Shown here: one piece after another, positions 28,256 to 32,257 of the stretch | How positions within the stretch are numbered: the first letter of the stretch is position 1 | Layout of the letters: every line of letters starts with the position of its first letter | Source of the DNA: an uncultured Clostridia bacterium | GTDB taxonomy: Bacteria; Bacillota; Clostridia; Oscillospirales; Ruminococcaceae | Direction: 5' to 3' | Assembly: GCA_944386285.1 (NCBI GenBank) | Contig: CALXAM010000087.1 | Coordinates: 1-32,257 of the forward strand | DNA: 32,257 nt | Translations under genes and position numbers: made by a program | Notes under the pieces: model-generated | What the model was told of the DNA's origin: nothing | What the model saw: the letters and a program-made list of their open reading frames with translations, nothing else | Databases searched by the model: none

Positions 28256-30256
28256 TTAATCCTTTTTGAAAAATTCATTTACCCATCCGTCTGAACTTAA
28301 TGGCAGCCCTTGTGCCCAAACAGGGGTCTGCCCCATAAGCCGCTCCATTTCAGATAAATCCTGCTTGTCTCCCGGAGCATCCACGATAATCTCGTCGTGA
28401 ATATGGAAGACTACCGGGAATCCTGCCTGTTCAAGCCGTTCAATCGCTTCGGCCAGACAGTCCCTTGCAACTGCCTGAGTGATGTTTTCGACCAGCTTTC
28501 CGCCGTAGGTTTCGAGCACTTTCCATTTTTTCGAGCTCTGATCCATGCCATAGTAGCAGAGCGAAGGTCGCCCAAACCGATTGACACCAATATGCGGATT
28601 CGCATAAAAAAGTTTCCGTCCATTCGGCAGCGTAATTGTCAAAAAGTTGAGCCCATGTTCCGTATCATATTCACGGGCAAGAATGAGACTTCCATCCCTT
28701 AAAGTAACGCGCCGGCCGGTTTCCGCTGCTTCACGCGCTGCAGCTTCTACCAGATTCCATAGCTGCACGATATTCGGATTTGCTCTCCGCCAGCGGTCAA
28801 CGATCTCCGGCAGCTCTTCTTCGGTTAAACCATTATCTAACGCGCCCATCGCAATCAAAGCGCCCGGTCCACCCTGATATCCTAATGCGAGGGTTGCGAC
28901 CTTGCCTTTTTGGCGGTAGCTATACTCCGGCCTGCCTTTTTTGATATGCTCAATCGGGATGCCAAACATCTGGCTTGCTGTTGCTTCATAGATCTTTCCA
29001 TGAGTGCGGAACACTTCGAGCACCCACTCCTCTCCCGCAAGCCATGCAATAACGCGTGCCTCGATTGCGGAAAAGTCTGCGTCTAGCAGGATGCACTCCT
29101 GCGACGCGACCAGTGCAGTGCGGATCAGCTGTGAAAGGGTGTCCGGTACAGAACCAAACACCCACTGGAGCGATGCAGAGTCCTCTTGTTTGACCAGCGT
29201 GCGTGCTATCGGCAGCAAATCCGTCTTTATGTAAGTGCGCGGAAGATTCTGCGGTTGTACGATTCGGCCTGCCCATCTTCCCGTCCGGTTTGCTCCGTAA
29301 AATTGGAGCAGCCCCCGGACACGTCCATCCGCGCACACCGCTGTCCGGATTGCTTCATACTTTTTGTTTGATGTTTTACTCAGTGCCTTTCGGATCTCAA
29401 GTACCCTGTGTGCTTTGTCGCTTGGCAGCTCTTTTCCGAGCAGTGCGGATACAGTATCTTTACGCAGATCTTTGATGTCCATTTCTGTTTCTGTCTGCAG
29501 CCATTCGGTGAGCTTTGCTACACTGTTTGGATTATCAAGCCCTGTGATCTCCATTGCTTCTTTGAGGTATTGTTCCCTCGACTGATCATCGAGCGCAAGC
29601 GCCGCGGCGACAAATTCCGTGTCTACTTTCACGCCTCTTGCATTGATGCGGGTATCTGTCACCCATTGTGCCTGCACTTCCTCGGGTACAGGGAAAGCAG
29701 AAAGTCTCGCGTCCACTTCCATTTCTGTGCGCACATCCTGCGCGCAGTACTCCTTAAACGTTTGCCACTTTTCCGGCGCGTGGTGAGGTAAGTTTCGGGT
29801 GCGCTGCCCATTATTTTTTGTCGGGGCGCACGGTACACAAAAGTATTTGATAAGTGCTTTACCCGCGGCCATTTTCTTCTTATCCTCCGCCAGCCCGAGC
29901 GCATTTCCGATTGCTGCCAGTCCTGCGGGATATCCACAGTATAAACCGTGTAGCATTGTACACCGCCATTGTGTAAGCGGCAGTACGATATGCAGATACT
30001 TCGACAGGCAGTACCATTCAAACGCGGCATTATAGGCGTGCTTGACGAACTCCGGACTGATGAGCGCCGTATAAAGATCTGTTGGAAATGTTTCCTCAGT
30101 TAAGTCGATCACTTCTACGGGGCCTCCGTCGACGCTGTACGCAAGCAACATAACTTCAAAAGCCGGACTCTCTGCGTATTTATAGAGCCCGGCTTTTGAG
30201 ATGTCTATGTCGCTGTACGTTTCAATGTCTATTGACAAATGCCGTACAGATTCCAT
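28256..30256 (-). CDS. polA-like: DNA polymerase, family A
   Basis: The 666 residues start at the ATG 30254-30256, nine bases after GGAGG; a GTG at 30265 abuts the ribosome site. The N-terminal exonuclease domain carries D10 and E12 (SIDIETYS) and later DVRTEMEVD. The polymerase domain has motif A (LDADFSAIEARVIAWLAG), motif B (RQKGKVATLALGYQGG) and motif C (HIHDEIIVD, D621). It lacks the 5' nuclease, as is usual for phage enzymes. It replicates the phage genome with the DUF2815 binding protein and the VapE-type helicase. Confidence 0.95.
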   Translation of the reverse strand: MESVRHLSIDIETYSDIDISKAGLYKYAESPAFEVMLLAYSVDGGPVEVIDLTEETFPTDLYTALISPEFVKHAYNAAFEWYCLSKYLHIVLPLTQWRCTMLHGLYCGYPAGLAAIGNALGLAEDKKKMAAGKALIKYFCVPCAPTKNNGQRTRNLPHHAPEKWQTFKEYCAQDVRTEMEVDARLSAFPVPEEVQAQWVTDTRINARGVKVDTEFVAAALALDDQSREQYLKEAMEITGLDNPNSVAKLTEWLQTETEMDIKDLRKDTVSALLGKELPSDKAHRVLEIRKALSKTSNKKYEAIRTAVCADGRVRGLLQFYGANRTGRWAGRIVQPQNLPRTYIKTDLLPIARTLVKQEDSASLQWVFGSVPDTLSQLIRTALVASQECILLDADFSAIEARVIAWLAGEEWVLEVFRTHGKIYEATASQMFGIPIEHIKKGRPEYSYRQKGKVATLALGYQGGPGALIAMGALDNGLTEEELPEIVDRWRRANPNIVQLWNLVEAAAREAAETGRRVTLRDGSLILAREYDTEHGLNFLTITLPNGRKLFYANPHIGVNRFGRPSLCYYGMDQSSKKWKVLETYGGKLVENITQAVARDCLAEAIERLEQAGFPVVFHIHDEIIVDAPGDKQDLSEMERLMGQTPVWAQGLPLSSDGWVNEFFKKD

Positions 30257-30258
30257 TT

Positions 30259-30897
30259 TTAGCACCCTCCGATCAGTGCGCCGGTAATCGGATCATACTG
30301 CAAGCCGGGGGTATATGCTGCAGCTCCTGGAGTTGCCGGCATAGCTGCTCCATAAGTTCCTGTGTCGGGTGTTCCAACAACCTGGAATGCTTCCTGCGCG
30401 GTAATGCGTCCGTCAAGCGGCTCATCATCGCGAATCTTTTGCACACCGTTTAACGCGCAGCCGATTCCCTTCTTGCCGTTCGCGTTGTACGGAAAGAAAT
30501 GCACATTCACATTTCCCCAGCATCCTGAGTATACCTGTGTGGCGTCAATGATGGGCTGCACCTGACCGTCAACGACGAAAGGCGGTTTCGGACTAGATGC
30601 TGTAAATACCCAGCAGCCTTTGCACTCATCCCCGAAAGGCATTCCGTCCGATGGTCTTGTGCCATCACCATCGTGTACACAGATCGCCGGCTGCGGCGGG
30701 CGTGCGCCGTTCCACGCCTTTGCAGGACCCTGCTCGATCGCCTGCGCGATTGCCTGGTCGATCTGTGATTTTGCGGCGGTGTTTGTTTTCGGCAGCAGGA
30801 TTGTTACCGAGTATTTCGGTTTTTCGTGCCCTTGTTTCTGCTGAGGTTGGAACAGATTGCAGTATGAAAGTCTAACGTTTGAAATTGTAATAGCCAT
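30259..30897 (-). CDS. DUF2815 single-stranded DNA-binding protein
   Basis: The 212 residues open with AITISNVRLSYCNLFQP, then KPKYSVTILLPKTN and DGTRPSDGMPFGDECKGCWV, and GKKGIGCALNGVQKIRDDEP, the DUF2815 pattern related to T7 gp2.5/Enc34 OB-fold ssDNA-binding proteins. The C-terminal 40 residues are Gly/Ala/Pro-rich, as in SSB tails, but not acidic. It is placed between the nuclease and the polymerase, as in many Bacillota phages. Confidence 0.88.
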   Translation of the reverse strand: MAITISNVRLSYCNLFQPQQKQGHEKPKYSVTILLPKTNTAAKSQIDQAIAQAIEQGPAKAWNGARPPQPAICVHDGDGTRPSDGMPFGDECKGCWVFTASSPKPPFVVDGQVQPIIDATQVYSGCWGNVNVHFFPYNANGKKGIGCALNGVQKIRDDEPLDGRITAQEAFQVVGTPDTGTYGAAMPATPGAAAYTPGLQYDPITGALIGGC

Positions 30898-30919
30898 AAT
30901 AAAAACTCCTTTTACTCTT

Positions 30920-32080
30920 TTACTCTTCTACAGGTGTGAATGCAAGTGCTGCCGGATTATATGCCGGCCGTTTGTCTGATTCCGGTACGAGGGTTGGTTT
31001 TCCGGGCTTTGTAAGTACTAAGTCCTTGGCGGATTCTGCGAACGCCTTTTTGCCTAAGGCTTTTTCTAAGGCAGCAACGGTTACGGGTTTTTGCTCCCAA
31101 AGCAGTGCATTCGGCACTCCCCGAGCTACCAGCTTTTCAAAAGCGGCATCCGTTCCGTCGATCCATTCACGGGAGCCCCTACCTTCTACGGCTTTCCAGC
31201 CGGAAATACTGTTCCCCTCAAGGGCCATGTGTAGTGCAAACTCCTCCAGTTGTTTTACCCAGCTCGCCAGTGACTGTGCCCGGGACAATATGTCGCCAAT
31301 CTCCGAAAACGTTAGCAGAGCCGGCTCCTTTTTCTCTTGTTCTAACGCAAGATACTGCTCGGCTCTTGCACGGCATTGCGCTTTGGCCGCGCAGAACCGG
31401 CACCATTCGCCGGCAGCGTATTCCCCTTTACCTTCCCAGGCGAGCAGTGCTCGTGGGGCTGCATATTCGGTGCCCCATCGATTCAACTCCGTGACGGAGG
31501 TTTCCCACGTTTTGATGCCTCCAGCGTTTGGCTGTACAATGTCCATGCGTACCTGCTCGATGCTGTCACCGTATACGGCATCATATGTGTGCAAAGCACC
31601 CAGGGCATACAGCATCATCTGCGGGTTGTTCTCCGCGTCCACAGCGACGCCGGCACCGTTTTTGTAGTCGATAACACATAATCTGCCGGAACCAACCATG
31701 ATACAGTCAGCTGTGCCAAATCCCGCCGGAGCAATGTGGGAATAGTTGACTTTGGTTTCCAACGCTACGAACGGCGGGCTTTGGAACTCTAAAGACACCT
31801 CTCTGAGATGATCCAGATACATATCCGTAGCGGCGTTCATACTCTTATCGTATTCGGGCTGCGCTTTTAGGTCTTTAAGCCGACGTTTGAATTCTTTCAG
31901 AGGCAGTTTTCCGAAAAAGTAATTCCTCGCTTTGAGCTCCGCGATACTGTGCGCCAGCGTGCCAGCTGCCGCGTACTCACTTTTCGTATCCGGGAAGTTT
32001 TGGCAGGTACGCGCCGACGGCGGACAGTTAAGCCACCGATGCGCGCTTGATGCGCCTAAAAAAGCATGGTGTTCCGGCAT
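30920..32080 (-). CDS. DUF2800 RecB/Cas4-like nuclease
   Basis: The 386 residues show a RecB-family nuclease with H44 (LAHSIAE), D125 (FGTADCIMV), D138 and K140 (VIDYKNG) and the Q154/Y158 motif (QMMLYALG). C19 together with C227, C230 and C236 (WCRFCAAKAQC) is the Cys arrangement of 4Fe-4S Cas4/AddB-type nucleases. The C-terminal part is a separate domain (GTDAAFEKLVARGVPNALL). It should process DNA ends in replication or recombination. The ATG overlaps the stop of the upstream linker protein. Confidence 0.88.
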   Translation of the reverse strand: MPEHHAFLGASSAHRWLNCPPSARTCQNFPDTKSEYAAAGTLAHSIAELKARNYFFGKLPLKEFKRRLKDLKAQPEYDKSMNAATDMYLDHLREVSLEFQSPPFVALETKVNYSHIAPAGFGTADCIMVGSGRLCVIDYKNGAGVAVDAENNPQMMLYALGALHTYDAVYGDSIEQVRMDIVQPNAGGIKTWETSVTELNRWGTEYAAPRALLAWEGKGEYAAGEWCRFCAAKAQCRARAEQYLALEQEKKEPALLTFSEIGDILSRAQSLASWVKQLEEFALHMALEGNSISGWKAVEGRGSREWIDGTDAAFEKLVARGVPNALLWEQKPVTVAALEKALGKKAFAESAKDLVLTKPGKPTLVPESDKRPAYNPAALAFTPVEE

Positions 32081-32257
32081 CAGATTTGCGCCCCCAATCC
32101 GCGAAGCTCCGTTGCGAAGGCCCCGATCTGATCCGGTTTAAGTGCTTGTACTGCCGGAACGCCAAAACGCTGCAGCAGTGCTACAAGTTCCTGCATTTTC
32201 GCAGGATTGCCGCTGATCAGATCAGCGCCTGCTTTTGCCACCTGTTCCAACGAGATC
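32080..32257 (-). CDS. Two-domain phage protein, C-terminal part (same gene as 1-441)
   Basis: This is the 3' part of the gene that starts at 441. Bases 32131-32257 duplicate 1-127, so only 32080-32130 add new sequence. The C-terminal domain contains a helix-rich segment (AGADLISGNPAKMQEL, then LLQRFGVPAVQALKPDQ). The stop TGA overlaps the ATG of the downstream nuclease gene, implying translational coupling. In a linear annotation it looks 5'-truncated, which is an artefact of where the circle was opened. Confidence 0.8.
   Translation of the reverse strand, partial: ISLEQVAKAGADLISGNPAKMQELVALLQRFGVPAVQALKPDQIGAFATELRGLGAQI
32131..32257. repeat. Terminal overlap, copy 2 (circle join)
   Basis: This is the second copy of the 127-base overlap, identical to 1-127. 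It should be trimmed when the genome is circularised. Circular closure fits headful (pac) packaging of permuted DNA or an excised circular form. Confidence 0.95.

Noticed and set aside
30936..31667. 243-codon + strand frame
   Set aside because: It is antisense to the DUF2800 nuclease, whose catalytic motifs are clear; the frame is a by-product of codon bias.

Overview
The window is the complete genome of a temperate, siphovirus-type phage of a Gram-positive-lineage bacterium, assembled as a circle. The first 127 bases (1-127) recur exactly at 32131-32257, and one gene reads straight through the join, so the unique length is 32,130 bp. A Bacillota (Firmicutes) host is suggested by strong GGAGG-type ribosome sites, a Listeria A118-like head/tail gene set, a phi LC3-type holin with an XhlA-like partner, an ArpU/RinA-type late regulator, and the family A polymerase, DUF2815, DUF2800, VapE-primase, VRR-NUC and SNF2 replication set. 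The genus cannot be read from the sequence. The integrase appears to target a host tRNA-Pro(GGG) gene, because the 3' half of such a gene lies just downstream of it.

Layout. Positions 1937-2086 are a divergent lysogeny switch with two good promoters and paired operator-like palindromes. To the right (+ strand) lie the repressor, a TPR-like accessory gene, a terminator, the tyrosine integrase and attP (4494-4761). To the left (- strand) runs the early operon: Cro-like regulator, small genes, excisionase, and then through the circle join (1 = 32131) into a linker-rich protein, a Cas4/RecB-like nuclease, an ssDNA-binding protein, DNA polymerase, a VapE-type primase-helicase, a putative replication origin (25021-25223), VRR-NUC, HNH, SNF2 helicase and the ArpU-like late activator. 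A hairpin-rich gap with 11-bp iterons (21781-22018) separates this from the late genes, also on the - strand: terminase, portal, minor capsid/MuF-like protein, a small cassette, scaffold, capsid, connectors, tail tube, tail chaperones, tape measure, tail hub, collar protein, endolysin, holin and XhlA. The late genes end against attP.

Points that stand out. (1) A phage Dps/ferritin-like protein carries the full H-x11-H-x3-D-x10-D-x3-E ferroxidase pattern and sits in a three-gene cassette bracketed by terminators inside the head module. (2) Two compact + strand transcription units, each promoter to terminator, are embedded antisense in the early operon. One (28133-28251) would make a highly structured RNA of about 120 nt with a 13-codon ORF. 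(3) The SNF2 helicase is interrupted exactly at its Walker A motif by an apparent 4-nt insertion, about 90 bp from a free-standing HNH endonuclease gene. (4) The tape-measure gene seems to start at AUA. (5) There is an iteron-plus-AT-rich origin candidate and a separate 11-bp repeat array ahead of terminase. All functions are inferred from sequence reading alone; no database search was run.
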